Position numbers and translations under genes: made by a program
Part shown: piece by piece, positions 36,707 through 46,500 of the stretch
How positions within the stretch are numbered: position 1 is the stretch's first letter
Layout: each line of letters begins with the position of its first letter
From: Acidobacteriota bacterium
Lineage (GTDB): Bacteria; Acidobacteriota; Blastocatellia; Pyrinomonadales; Pyrinomonadaceae
Length of the DNA: 64,000 nt
Direction: 5' to 3'
Assembly: GCA_020199835.1 (NCBI GenBank)
Contig: JAIVJV010000009.1
Coordinates: forward strand, 310,001-374,000
The notes under the pieces: generated by a model
Told to the model about the DNA's origin: nothing
What the model saw: only the letters and a program-made list of their open reading frames with translations
The model's database searches: none

Positions 36707-38599
36707 CTATTTGCTGCCGAGCCAGGCACGGTAAATCTGTTTCTGCGCGTCCGTCTGATTCGGCAGCGGCGCGATGCTGTACGTTCCTTCCGTGCGCCCG
36801 CCTAGTTTGATTAATAACGTGCTCAGCTCGTCGAAACGAAAGATGGTCAGATTGATCAGATCGCCGGGCTTCTTCTCTTCGAGACGGCGGTTGAAGAAGT
36901 CTCGCGTGACGCGCGCATTGTCGAGCGCCACGATCTGATCGCCGGCATTTACGCCCTGCTCGTAAGCAGGCGAACCGGCAATCACACGACGCACCAGCAA
37001 CCGCTCGCCGTCCTGTACGACGTCCGCGCCGAAAAATATTTTTTCAACGGGCTTCCCCGCTTCAACCGTGGCGCCCGTGTTCAGTCGCAGACCGGCGAAG
37101 CTGAGAGCCGCGTTGTAATCGAGTTCATCCCTGCCGCGCACGTATTTCGCGAAGAATTCTTCCAGGCTCGAACCGGCCATCCGCTCCGCAGCGTGCTGAA
37201 AATCAGCAGGCGTGTAGTTGCGATTCTTCTTAAAAAACTCGGTGTTAAGATAACGCATCACGTCGTCGAGCGACTTGCTGCCGTTGCTTCGTTTGCGAAT
37301 CTCCAGATCGAGCAACAGGCCGAGAATTGCGCCCTTGTCGTAATACGACACCTGCGAGTTTACCGAATTTTCGTCCTGCCGGTAGAACTTTATCCACGTA
37401 TCGAAGCTCGACTCTTCAACACTCTGTTCCATGCGTCCGGGCGTATTCTGCAGCGCTTGAAACGCGCGCGCCGTGGCCGAAAGAAACTCTTCTTCGGTGA
37501 TCAAGCCCGCGCGTCGCAACGTCAGGTCAGCGTAGTAATCAGTAATGCCCTCCGCGACCCACAAGAGTTTCGTGTAGTTCTCCTGCGTGTAGTCGAATGG
37601 ACCAAGCGCGTCTGGACGGATTCGTTTGACGTTCCAAAGATGAAAGAACTCGTGCGAAACGAGCGAGAGAAAGCCGCGGTAATCGGGTTCGCGCTGTTCG
37701 CCAGGATTCGGCGAAGCTGACGTAGTTCGATCGCCGCGCGTGAGGCGAAAACCGAAACGCGGATAACCGAGCGCGGTCGAGTTTGCGTGTTCGAGACCAC
37801 CGCCAGCGTTTGAGCGCAAGTGCAGAATGAACGTGTAGTCGCGGTATGGAATCTCGCCGCCCATCAGTTCGACCTGTGTTTCGACGATCTTCTGCACGTC
37901 GCCGCGCATGCGTTCGGGATCGTAATTGCCTTCGCCGTCGATGACGATGCGATGCGGGACGCCTTTTACGTTGAAGACCAGCGTTTTGAAATTGCTTGCT
38001 TCGAAAGGCGAGTCGTAAAGCACGTCGAAGTTTTCGGCGCGAAAAGTGTTACGCTCGCCCGGCACGGCGGGCAATCCGGTTGCGACTTTCCACACGTCAG
38101 GGGCGATCACGCGAACCGTCGAGGGAGACTTGAGATGACCGTCGAGATACATCAGCAGGTTGGCGTTGTTCCAGAAAGCGTGATTGGAATTTAGTTCGCT
38201 GGTCCGCACTGAAAGTTCGTTGGCGTAGACGCGATATTTCGCGCGCCACTCGCGTGCGTTGTTGGTGGTCACACGCCAGGTGTTCTTGTTCGTCTTTTCC
38301 CACTTGAGCGGCCGGCCCGCAGCGTCGGTAACTTCGAAGTCCTGTACGTGACGTTCAAACTCGCGAATGAGATACGAGCCGGGCGTCCAGACCGGCATCA
38401 CGAGTTGATCCTGCGCGGGCACGACGACGGTCGACCCACGTTTGATAACTACCTCGATTTCGAACAGATGAGTGTGCGGGCGCGGCATCGCTACGGTGAA
38501 AGAGATGTCGGTCGTCCCGTTTTGCGCAGCCGCTGAAGTTGTAAAAACCAAAACCAGAAGCGCTAAGCACACGCTGCGGACGAGTGGGCGTTTGTGCAT
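36707..38599 (-). CDS. Secreted M61 family aminopeptidase with PDZ domain
   Basis: The 630-residue protein has a signal peptide (cleaved near SAAAQ, residue 26). The M61 N-terminal beta domain includes MPVWTPGSYLIREF. The gluzincin site is HEFFH (His316-Glu317-His320), with Glu350 in WVAEGITDYYADL as the third zinc ligand. GGGLEH (267-271) is the conserved M61 substrate-binding loop. A PDZ domain at about 505-600 includes GSPAYEQGVNAGDQIVALD. M61 enzymes remove N-terminal Gly/Ala from peptides. It heads a five-gene minus-strand operon. Confidence 0.92.
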   Translation of the reverse strand: MHKRPLVRSVCLALLVLVFTTSAAAQNGTTDISFTVAMPRPHTHLFEIEVVIKRGSTVVVPAQDQLVMPVWTPGSYLIREFERHVQDFEVTDAAGRPLKWEKTNKNTWRVTTNNAREWRAKYRVYANELSVRTSELNSNHAFWNNANLLMYLDGHLKSPSTVRVIAPDVWKVATGLPAVPGERNTFRAENFDVLYDSPFEASNFKTLVFNVKGVPHRIVIDGEGNYDPERMRGDVQKIVETQVELMGGEIPYRDYTFILHLRSNAGGGLEHANSTALGYPRFGFRLTRGDRTTSASPNPGEQREPDYRGFLSLVSHEFFHLWNVKRIRPDALGPFDYTQENYTKLLWVAEGITDYYADLTLRRAGLITEEEFLSATARAFQALQNTPGRMEQSVEESSFDTWIKFYRQDENSVNSQVSYYDKGAILGLLLDLEIRKRSNGSKSLDDVMRYLNTEFFKKNRNYTPADFQHAAERMAGSSLEEFFAKYVRGRDELDYNAALSFAGLRLNTGATVEAGKPVEKIFFGADVVQDGERLLVRRVIAGSPAYEQGVNAGDQIVALDNARVTRDFFNRRLEEKKPGDLINLTIFRFDELSTLLIKLGGRTEGTYSIAPLPNQTDAQKQIYRAWLGSK

Positions 38600-38696
38600 G
38601 TTTGGAATGTTACTTGAAGCGTCGCGATCCTGTAAATTTCGCCAAACTTTTGCGACTAATGCCTAGTCAAATGAGAGCTCAAACAAGGAGACGTTT

Positions 38697-39182
38697 ATGA
38701 AAGTAGTTGCGTGTTCGAAGTGTGGGGCGAATAACCGGTTGGATGAAAACAGGCTCGCGAACAGCGAAGCGAAGTGCGGGCGTTGCGGCGCGGAGCTTGA
38801 CGCGAGCGTGGGAAACGGCGCGGATACCAAGCCGGAGATCATCACCGATGCATCGTTTCAGCAGGAAGTGTTGCAGGCCTCAGGTCCGCCGGTGATGGTT
38901 GATTGCTGGGCGCCGTGGTGTGGTCCGTGCCGAGTTGTCGGGCCAATCATGGACCAACTCGCGGCTGAAGCAAGCGGGCGCTATCGAATCGCGAAACTAA
39001 ACGTTGACGAAAACCCGATGACCGCGTCGCGTTATCAGATCGCGAGCATTCCCACGATGCTGATCTTCAAGGACGGCGCGTTGATCGATCGCATCGTCGG
39101 AGCGCAACCGAAACAGGCGATCGCCGAGCGGCTCAACCGCGCCACGGCGGGAGGAGCTACAGCGAACCGCGCCACTCCGTAA
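38697..39182 (+). CDS. trxC: Thioredoxin with N-terminal zinc ribbon (thioredoxin 2 type)
   Basis: AAGGAG precedes the ATG. Residues 6-30 hold two CxxC pairs (Cys6, Cys9, Cys27, Cys30) for zinc, as in TrxC. The thioredoxin domain (about 48-150) carries the active site WCGPC (Cys75, Cys78) and the cis-proline motif SIPTMLIF. It is a cytoplasmic disulphide reductase, often linked to oxidative stress. The C-terminus (TAGGATANRATP) is low-complexity and encoded by a repeat that continues downstream of the stop. Confidence 0.93.
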   Translation: MKVVACSKCGANNRLDENRLANSEAKCGRCGAELDASVGNGADTKPEIITDASFQQEVLQASGPPVMVDCWAPWCGPCRVVGPIMDQLAAEASGRYRIAKLNVDENPMTASRYQIASIPTMLIFKDGALIDRIVGAQPKQAIAERLNRATAGGATANRATP

Positions 39183-39219
39183 CGAACCGCGCCGACCGTG
39201 ACGAGTTACGAACCGCACC
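39163..39219 (+). repeat. Three imperfect direct repeats at the end of the thioredoxin gene
   Basis: CGAACCGCGCC occurs at 39163-39173 and 39183-39193, and CGAACCGCACC at 39209-39219. A related CAACCGCGCC lies earlier in the gene (39134-39143). This looks like local slippage or duplication across the stop codon. Confidence 0.5.
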
Positions 39220-39263
39220 GCGTGGGTTGAAGGTTGCAGTGGGCGACTGTGTAAACGCCGTTG

Positions 39264-39318
39264 GCGTTCTGAGCTTGCGCAGTGACGCCTTGGCAAAACG
39301 TCATAGCGTTCTAAGCTT
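39264..39318 (+). repeat. Direct repeat pair upstream of the DoxX gene
   Basis: GCGTTCTGAGCTT (39264-39276) and GCGTTCTAAGCTT (39306-39318) differ at one base. They lie 42 bp apart, four helical turns, about 90 bp before the DoxX start. The first copy overlaps a small hairpin, AACGCC-GTT-GGCGTT (39254-39268). They could be paired regulator sites. Confidence 0.4.
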
Positions 39319-39406
39319 CATATGGCGGCTGACTACAAACCGTTAACTGCTGCTATTATTTTGCGGTTCTGTTAAGCAAACACTATCGCACAAAAAGGCT
39401 CTCGTC

Positions 39407-39862
39407 ATGTTTCGTAAACTGATCGCCACTTCCTCGACGTGGTTTACCCTGCCGATTCGCCTGGCGCTTGCCGCGGTGATGATCGCGCACGGCGCGCAAA
39501 AGGTGCTCGGCAGTTTTAATGGGCCAGGTTTCAATACCTTCATCGGCGGCACTACGCCTTTCGGCTTCATGCGTCCCGCATGGCTCTGGCTCGCACTCGC
39601 CGCACTCTCGGAACTCATCGGCGGACTACTCGTCGGACTTGGTTTTCTCACACGTGTCGGCGCTTTCTTAATCGCGTGCGTGATGCTCACGGCCATCATC
39701 GGCGTGCACTGGAACGGCGGCTTCTTCGCCAGCAATCGCGGCTTTGAATTTCCGTTGACTCTGCTCGCGATGGCCATTGCGCTGTTGATTGCCGGCGGCG
39801 GACAAGCGTCCGTGGATAAAGGTCTGAGCGGAGGACGCGGAGGACGCGGAGGACGCCGGTAG
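39407..39862 (+). CDS. DoxX family membrane protein
   Basis: The 151-residue protein has four hydrophobic helices and the DoxX N-terminal signature IRLALAAVMIAHGAQKVLGSF. A second-half motif LSELIGGLLVGLGFLTR and an HWNGGFF loop follow. DoxX proteins are integral membrane partners in redox and sulphur stress complexes; the specific role here is unknown. The C-terminus GGRGGRGGRR is encoded by three tandem copies of GGACGCGGA (near 39832-39858). This is an odd extension that ends close to the broken transporter gene. Confidence 0.85.
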   Translation: MFRKLIATSSTWFTLPIRLALAAVMIAHGAQKVLGSFNGPGFNTFIGGTTPFGFMRPAWLWLALAALSELIGGLLVGLGFLTRVGAFLIACVMLTAIIGVHWNGGFFASNRGFEFPLTLLAMAIALLIAGGGQASVDKGLSGGRGGRGGRR

Positions 39863-39882
39863 CTGTAGAGCTTTGTTCTTAG

Positions 39883-40743
39883 TACTTAATCGGCGCGGCG
39901 TTTGGTCTTGGCTTTATTTTTGGACCAGCGATCGGCGGGATCCTGAGCCGGTGGGGGATTCACGTTCCCTTTATCTTCGCAGCGGGCCTTTGTTTTGCTA
40001 ACGCGCTGCTGCTTTATTTCACATTGCCGGAAACAATCACGCCCGATCACCCGGCGCGACACAGTGCGGCACGCGGTCGCGGCCTGCGGCAGGTAATCGA
40101 TTGTCTAAAACAGCCGGTCCTCGCGTTTGTGCTGACGATCTACTTTCTGTTCATTGTCGCGTTCTCGATCATGACCACGGCGTTTTCTCTCTACACGATG
40201 TTTCGCTTTGGTTACGACGCGCAGCACACGGGTTATCTGTTCGCGTACGTCGGACTGATCGCGGTGATTATTCAGGGCGGGTTAATCGGACGTTTGGTGA
40301 AACGATTTGGAGAGTTGCCGCTGGTAATCGTCGGCGCGCTCTCCTTCGCGATCAGTTTATTTGCCGTGCCGTTTGTCGGACCGGCGGCGGGAGGACTGGC
40401 TGCATTGCTCGTTGGTGGCGGCGTGTTTTCACTGGGAAACTCACTGGCCGGGCCGGCATTGACGAGTCTTGCTTCAAAGAGTGCGGGTCCGGGTGAACAA
40501 GGAACGGTTTTAGGCGTGACGCAGTCGGTGGCAAGTCTGGCGCGGGCGGTTGGCCCGTTCCTGGCGGCGGTTTTAATTAACAGTTCAGTGGCTCATGTTG
40601 GCGCTGACGGTGTACCGCATTACATGAGCGATCGTTCGTTGTTTGTCACTTTCTGGACTGCCGCGGCAATCATGATCGTCGCGTTCCTGCTCGCGTTTTA
40701 TTTCTCGCGCCGCAATTCACTTACTTCGCAAACTGCGCAATAG
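39883..40743 (+). pseudogene. 5'-truncated MFS transporter remnant
   Basis: The frame opens just after a TAG at 39880-39882 and reads, without a usable ATG, through GAAFGLGFIFGPAIGG, the motif C of transmembrane helix 5 of TetA-like major-facilitator proteins. Helix 6 follows, then the central cytoplasmic loop, then helices 7-12 (for example QGGLIGRLVKRFG and TVLGVTQSVASLARAVGP). Helices 1-4 with motif A are missing. The first codon that could act as a start is a TTG at 40024, which would leave only the second half. The remnant begins 20 bp after the DoxX stop, so a deletion may have removed the promoter and 5' part. The remaining frame is intact, so the event is probably recent. It overlaps the convergent DUF3298 gene by 23 bp. 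Confidence 0.75.
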
Positions 40744-41887
40744 GTCCTTCCAAATTTATCAGATCCTTCAGGTTTGCCCACGGCACGACGACAAATTGCG
40801 GACCAGCAGCGTATGGTCCAACCTGGTAAGCGTCGAAGTTCACACCCAAACCTTTCCTCGTGATCTTCCAGCTTTGATAGTTCTTCGCCGACGGTCCCGC
40901 GCCGTTTTCGATCTCGCTGTCCGACAGCGCCTTGCCTTTGTCAGCCGCCTGCTGCTTCCTCAAATCGGCGATGCAATAAGCGGAAATCACTTCCAGGAAT
41001 TTTGATCCCGGCTTGAACAGATCCGCAAGTTTCAGTTGCTTGCCGTTTTTCAGATCGTAGTTGACGACTTCCGTGTACGAGTTCGGATGCGCCGCGCCCT
41101 GGTAATAACTCCCGACATCGAACTGAATGCTCACGAGATCGTCCTGGGCCAGCGCCACGCTGTAACCGACGCTTAGATCGCTGCCCATCGATCCTTCCGG
41201 ACGCGGCTCCGCGTCTTCGTCCGGCTGCATCTGTTTCTTAAACTCCGCGACCTTCTTCGTCACAGAGCCGCGCACGAGTTGATTAAATTTCTCGAAGTTC
41301 GGATTGGCGCCGCCGGCAAACTGCGGATACTGCGCGGCCACCTCGTACATCAACTTCTTGTTGCTTTCCTTGATCTGCTTCCCAACGATTTCGACGTCGC
41401 CGCTCAGCGCGATCGGTTCTTCGTGCAACGAAAACGGCGTCTTCTTCTCGACAGACTTTTCATCCGGCTTGGACCACAAACCAGCAAGCGACGCCGTTCC
41501 ATTCTGCGAATCAACGCCCCAAAGTCCCTTGAAGATGCCGGTCTGTTTGCCGGCTTGATCAAACTCGTCGAGCACGAAGTTGCCGTCGGGCTCTATCTTG
41601 CCGCGCAGGTTAATGCGGGTGCCGATGCGCTGGTAGAAATAGCTGCCGGAGAGTTGATCGCCGGTACGCACGAGTTTCATCTGCAAATCGAGCGAGGAAC
41701 CGATCGAGCCCTTGAAGTATTTCGTTTCCGGCGCAGGAACGTTCCCGCCGCCATCGGCGTGAGCGAGTTGTGGAGTCGCGGTTGTTGCGGTGGACGGCGC
41801 GCTCGGCGCCGGTGGTGTCGAGGCCCTCCTGCAGCCGGCAGCAACAATCCCTACGACCAAGACTAACGCTAGCGAACCAATTCTCAT
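40721..41887 (-). CDS. Lipoprotein with DUF3298 (RsiV-like) domain
   Basis: A lipobox signal (LVLVVGIVAAGC, Cys19) is followed by a Pro/Ala/Thr-rich linker. Next is a beta-rich segment of about 100 residues (RTGDQLSGSYFYQRIG). From about residue 165 a DUF4163/DUF3298-like domain follows (VSIQFDVGSYYQGAAHPN, VNYDLKNGKQLKLADLFKPG, FVVVPWANLKDLI). This is the fold found in the extracytoplasmic part of the anti-sigma factor RsiV and in lysozyme-binding proteins. No cytoplasmic anti-sigma part is present, so it may be a lysozyme- or ligand-binding lipoprotein (inference). Its ATG overlaps the CYTH gene stop. Confidence 0.75.
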   Translation of the reverse strand: MRIGSLALVLVVGIVAAGCRRASTPPAPSAPSTATTATPQLAHADGGGNVPAPETKYFKGSIGSSLDLQMKLVRTGDQLSGSYFYQRIGTRINLRGKIEPDGNFVLDEFDQAGKQTGIFKGLWGVDSQNGTASLAGLWSKPDEKSVEKKTPFSLHEEPIALSGDVEIVGKQIKESNKKLMYEVAAQYPQFAGGANPNFEKFNQLVRGSVTKKVAEFKKQMQPDEDAEPRPEGSMGSDLSVGYSVALAQDDLVSIQFDVGSYYQGAAHPNSYTEVVNYDLKNGKQLKLADLFKPGSKFLEVISAYCIADLRKQQAADKGKALSDSEIENGAGPSAKNYQSWKITRKGLGVNFDAYQVGPYAAGPQFVVVPWANLKDLINLEGPIAQFAK

Positions 41888-42468
41888 CCCTGTTTCCTTA
41901 ACAACCCGAGCTCTGCAATATGTTGTCGTACCTCAGTAAACGTGAGCTCGCACAGCCGGCCACCTGTAAACACTGGATCGTCCGTCACATCCGCAAGCGC
42001 AAACGCCGGCTTTGCGAACCGATCCAATTCATCATCCGTGTCGAAACTTACTTCCGCGAGCACCAACCCAAACAGATCCCCAAGAAACATATCCACCGAG
42101 AACTTCCGCCCCTCAAACTCAAAGTAATAACGGTTCTTTCGAATCTCATTGCTGTTGAAGACTGAAAGCGTTTCCGCTTCCAGTGCGTTGAGATACGTAT
42201 TCGTGATGATCGTGCGCGAAAGGTCTTCCGGATTCGGCGCAAATTTCTGTGTGAACTTTGCCGTCCACTTGTTTGTCCGCGGCTCCCGCACTTTGCGCAA
42301 GCGCAGACGAGTTCCGGTGATGTAGTTGTCGGTGATCTGTAAATGCGCATCGGCGCGGGTCAAACCTTCGGGCAGATCTGGCAACAGATAGCGCCGTTCG
42401 CGTTCGACCCGCGCGTACTTGCTCTCAGGAACAACAGTGTTCTGATCTGTGAGTTTAGCTACGCCCAT
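41884..42468 (-). CDS. CYTH domain protein (triphosphate-tunnel family)
   Basis: The start is either the ATG at 42468 or a TTG at 42477. The product has the CYTH N-terminal signature ARVERERRYLL, a variant of the E-x-E-x-K motif with Arg at the last position. Alternating basic and acidic strands follow (TRLRLRKV, KWTAKFTQKF, RYYFEFEGRKFSVDMF, LVLAEVSFD), as in triphosphate tunnel enzymes. Known members are tripolyphosphatases, thiamine triphosphatases and class IV adenylate cyclases; sequence alone does not decide. It lies 23 bp from the DUF2911 gene and overlaps the DUF3298 gene by ATGA. Confidence 0.8.
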   Translation of the reverse strand: MGVAKLTDQNTVVPESKYARVERERRYLLPDLPEGLTRADAHLQITDNYITGTRLRLRKVREPRTNKWTAKFTQKFAPNPEDLSRTIITNTYLNALEAETLSVFNSNEIRKNRYYFEFEGRKFSVDMFLGDLFGLVLAEVSFDTDDELDRFAKPAFALADVTDDPVFTGGRLCELTFTEVRQHIAELGLLRKQG

Positions 42469-42491
42469 CCGTAACAAGCTACTTGGGCCAA

Positions 42492-43454
42492 CTAAATCTT
42501 TCCAGCTTTCATGTCGGCCAGCCGTTTTTCAAAAGCTGACGTATCGGCCTTGTCGGCCTTGCCGCGTTGAATTGCCTGCTCTCCCAAGGCAATCGCTTCT
42601 TCTTTCTTGCCGAGCTTGTACAAGGCGTTCGCTTTGATTCTCAGGTTGTCGAACGTCTCTTTTACTTTGATCGACTGATCGAGCCACGCCATCCCCTGCT
42701 CGTCGTCGGCGGGAGTGGCGTTGTTGATCAGATAAGCGCCGGCCTGCATCGGCGTGCGCCAATCATCCGGTTTGGCTCCGCCGACCGTAGCTTTCAGCTT
42801 TGTCATAGTAACTGCCGCGACGTCGGGCACCTTGACCGTAAACGGAACGCTGACCTTCTCCCAACGAAAGTTGACCTGCGCTGTATCGTCAGCAACCGGA
42901 TCGATCGTGAACGCCAAATATTCCTGATTGGTCTGAACCGACTCGGGTTTTGCTTTTACTCGCAGCGTGTCCTTCGCGGGATCGTAGTTGAAGCTGCCCC
43001 ACTGATTCGCGGTGCCGTTGAAAACGATCGTCCACTCGTTCTTGGTGGGAATCGTGTGCAGACTGTAGCTGCCCGCCGGAAGCTTCTGTCCATTGATGAG
43101 AACGTCGTCAGTGACGACAAACTGCGTTGCTTCGTTCGCGCCCGTGCGCCACATGTGTCCCCACGGAACGATCGGCGCGCCTTTGGGGCGTTCGTTCTGG
43201 TTATCGAGCGTGGCCTCGCCTGTCGTTTTGAGCTGTTCGGGCAGGGGGTCGCCCCAGATTTGCCGGCCCTTCACCCCCGGACGACTGTAAGTGATCGTCA
43301 CGTCCGTGACGCCGATGCGCTGCATCACGCTCGCCTTTTGGCTCGGACGCGGCGTTTGGATCTGCGCTGACGTCGCACTGGCGATGGACAAAACACAGAG
43401 AACGGCGATGAGACTGTAACTGGGGAGACTGTAACTGCGTTTGCGGGAAATCAT
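42492..43454 (-). CDS. Secreted DUF2911 protein
   Basis: The ATG at 43454, after GAGGAGG, starts a signal peptide (LIAVLCVLSIASATSAQ). This is preferred to the much longer open frame from 43919, which would run into the divergent protease gene. The DUF2911 core spans about 35-200 and shows VTDVTITYSRPGVKGRQIWG, VPWGHMWRTGANEAT, LPAGSYSLHTIP and WTIVFNGTANQWGSF. The C-terminal 100 residues look like one or two TPR helices (NLRIKANALYKLGKKEEAIALGE). DUF2911 proteins are common secreted proteins of Bacteroidota and Acidobacteriota with unknown function. First gene of a three-gene operon. Confidence 0.85.
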   Translation of the reverse strand: MISRKRSYSLPSYSLIAVLCVLSIASATSAQIQTPRPSQKASVMQRIGVTDVTITYSRPGVKGRQIWGDPLPEQLKTTGEATLDNQNERPKGAPIVPWGHMWRTGANEATQFVVTDDVLINGQKLPAGSYSLHTIPTKNEWTIVFNGTANQWGSFNYDPAKDTLRVKAKPESVQTNQEYLAFTIDPVADDTAQVNFRWEKVSVPFTVKVPDVAAVTMTKLKATVGGAKPDDWRTPMQAGAYLINNATPADDEQGMAWLDQSIKVKETFDNLRIKANALYKLGKKEEAIALGEQAIQRGKADKADTSAFEKRLADMKAGKI

Positions 43455-43544
43455 GAACTTCCTCCTCGTGGTTGGGTTTTGCGAATAATACATTGTGGTA
43501 TTCTTTGCGCCAACTTTCGGCCACCACTTTCGGAGGACAACCCT

Positions 43545-46500
43545 ATGCCTCGGTCTCGCCCAATTCTTCTGTTTGTCTGTCTGCTCGCCGGCGCCGGTCT
43601 TCTGGTTGAAGCGCAATTTGACGCCCACGCGCAAAACGGTCACGGCGGTCAAACACGACTGCTGCGCACGCCGACTGTCAGTTCGACGCAGATCGGTTTC
43701 GCCTACGCAAATAACATCTGGGTCGCACCGCGCAATGGCGGCAGCGCGCGCCGTTTGACGAGTTTTCAGGGACAAACCGCGAATCCGCACTTTTCGCCGG
43801 ACGGACGATGGATCGCTTTCAGCGGCGAATACGCCGGGAACTTCGACGTTTACATCGTTCCATCTGACGGTGGCGAACCGAAACGACTGACCTGGCACCC
43901 CGGCGCCGACTCCGTGCAAGGCTGGACGCCCGACGGCCGCTCGATTCTTTTCTCGTCAAGCCGCGCAACGTGGACGCCGAGTGGCGCGCCGCGGTTCTGG
44001 ACTGTTTCGGCCGAAGGCGGCGTCGAGGAACCGATGATTTTGCCACGCGGTTACCAGGGCAAGATCTCGCCCGACGGTACACGCATCGCTTATCGCATGA
44101 ACAATTCGTGGGACGAAGAACGGCGCAACTATCGCGGCGGACAAAACCGTCCGATCTGGATCGTCGATCTCAAAACTTACGACCTCGTGTCGCCGCCGTG
44201 GACCGACTCCAAGGATACCGATCCCGTTTGGGTTGATGATTCTGTTTTCTTTATCTCCGATCGCGATGGCGTGGCTAACGTTTGGGAGTATCAAACGAAG
44301 AGCAAGAAACTCTCGCCGGTTACGAAGTTCACTGACTTCGACGTAAAGGCGCTGGATTCCGGCGCGGGCACGATCGTGTTTGAACAGGCCGGCTACGTTC
44401 ACGAGCTCGATCCTAAAAGCGGCAAGAGCCGCATCATGAACATCACCGCAGCGGGAGATTTTCCGTGGATGATGCCCAACTGGGAAGATGTCACGAATCG
44501 GCTGACGAACATGGCGTTGTCGCCGACCGGCAGACGCGTCGTGGTCGAAGCGCGTGGCGAGATCTTCACGATTCCCGCGGAGAAGGGCGACGTTCGCAAT
44601 CTTACGAACTCGAGTGGTTCGGCCGAACGCGCTCCAGCCTGGTCTCCCGACGGCAAGTTTGTTTCTTACTTCTGTGACAAATCGGGCGAATATAAGCTCG
44701 TAATCGAAGCGCAGGACGGACTGACGCCACCGCGCGAGATCACGCTCAAGAACCCGACGCATTACTACACGCCTTCATGGTCGCCTGACTCGAAGAAGAT
44801 TCTGTTCACTGACACGAACCTGAAAGTTTGGGTGCTCGACGTCACAACCGAACAGGCGAAAATCGTCGGCCAGGATCCGTGGATGGTTCCCGCGCGCACG
44901 TTGAATCCGAGCTGGAGTCCCGATTCGAAGTGGGTCGCTTATGCCAGCCGTTTGCGTTCACTGCACCACGCGATTTTTATCAGCAACGTCGAGACCGGCG
45001 AGGCGAAGCAGGTCACCGATGGACTGGCCGACGCGGTCTGGCCGACGTGGGATGCGAGTGGAAAGTACTTGTGGTTTCTCGCGTCAACCGATTTCGGTTT
45101 GCGTTCGCAGTGGCTCGACATGACTTCTTACGATCGTGAGACGACGTTTGGACTCTATTTCGCGGTCTTGAAGAAGGGAGATGCGAGCCCGCTGCTGCCG
45201 GAGAGTGACGAAGATCGTGGCGTCGGCACAGGCAGACGTCCGCAACCCGGCGCGTGCGAACTTCCGGGCGCGGGAGGCGGCGGCGGACCAGCGGCCGCTG
45301 GCGGTGAAGGCGCCCCTGCTGCCGGCGCTCCCGGTGGCGAAGGGGCTACTGCGCCGCAGCGTGGACCGCGTGGTCCAGTGGCGGTGACAGTCGATTTCGA
45401 CGGGTTGCAGCAGCGCATCATCGCCGTCCCCGGTGTGCCGGAACGCCAATACGCAGATTTGCAGGCGGGCGTTGAAGGCACAGTGTTTTATCTCGAAGCG
45501 CGTCCCGGTGGTGGTGGTCAAGGTGGCGGCCCCGGCGGCGGTGGTGGTGGCAACGAACTGGTTCGGTATCGTCTCTGCGATCGTCGTGCGGCGACGTTTG
45601 TCAGCAACGTCGCGACTTACGAGATCAGCGCCGACAAACGCAAGCTGGTTTATCGCGCGGCAGGCGGCGGCGGTGGTCAGGGTGGTGGCCCAGGCGGTGG
45701 CTTCGGACAGCCGCCCGCGCCGCAGTTGTTTCTCGTTGATGCTGATCGAACTCCGCCACAAGCCGGTTCGGGTCGTTTGAACGTCGCGCTGCGCATGTAT
45801 CTCGAGCCGAAAGAAGAGTTCAAACAGATCTTCAACGAAGGCTGGCGCAATCAACGCGACTACCTGTACGTGCCGAACATGCACGGAACTGATTGGCCAA
45901 AGATGAAACAGATGTACGGGCAGTTGTTGCCGTACGTGATGCATCGCGGGGACCTGAATTACCTGATGGACATAATGGGAGCGGAGATCGCGGTCGGTCA
46001 CTCGTACGTGCGTGGTGGCGACATGCCGCAAGTGCCGCAACAGGTGGCCGGGTTGCTCGGCGCTGACTTCGTGATCGATAACGGCCGTTACAAGATCACA
46101 CGCATCTACGACAACGAGAGCTGGAACCCGGATCTACGTTCGCCGCTCGCGACGCCTGGAGCGACCGTGAACACGGGCGAGTACATTCTTGCGATCAACG
46201 GCATCGAACTGCGCGGTCCGGACAACATCTACCGTTTGCTCGACGGCACGGCGAATCGGCAAACGACACTGACCGTTAACACAACGCCGTCGATGCAAGG
46301 TGCGCGAACGGTCGTCGTGGTTCCCGTCGCGAGTGAACAGGGATTGCGCACGAGAGCGTGGGTCGAGTCGAACCGCCGGCTGGTGGAGAAACTTTCCGAC
46401 GGCCAGCTCGCTTACGTTTATGTGCCGAACACGGGCCAGCCGGGTTACACCAGTTTCAATCGATATTACTTCTCGCAACAGGACAAGAAGGGCGTGGTGG

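Noticed and set aside
39254..39268. Hairpin AACGCC-GTT-GGCGTT as a terminator of the thioredoxin gene
   Set aside because: There is no T-run after it and the stem is only 6 bp.
42567..43370. Plus-strand open frame of 267 codons
   Set aside because: It is antisense to the DUF2911 gene, which has a signal peptide, a ribosome site and family motifs.
45490..45720. Glycine-codon repeats resembling a short tandem-repeat array
   Set aside because: They are in-frame GGC/GGT runs coding for a low-complexity linker of the protease, not a CRISPR or minisatellite.
45084..46040. Minus-strand open frame of 318 codons
   Set aside because: It is antisense to the tricorn-like protease, which has clear domains; the reverse reading is low-complexity Ala/Thr/Arg.
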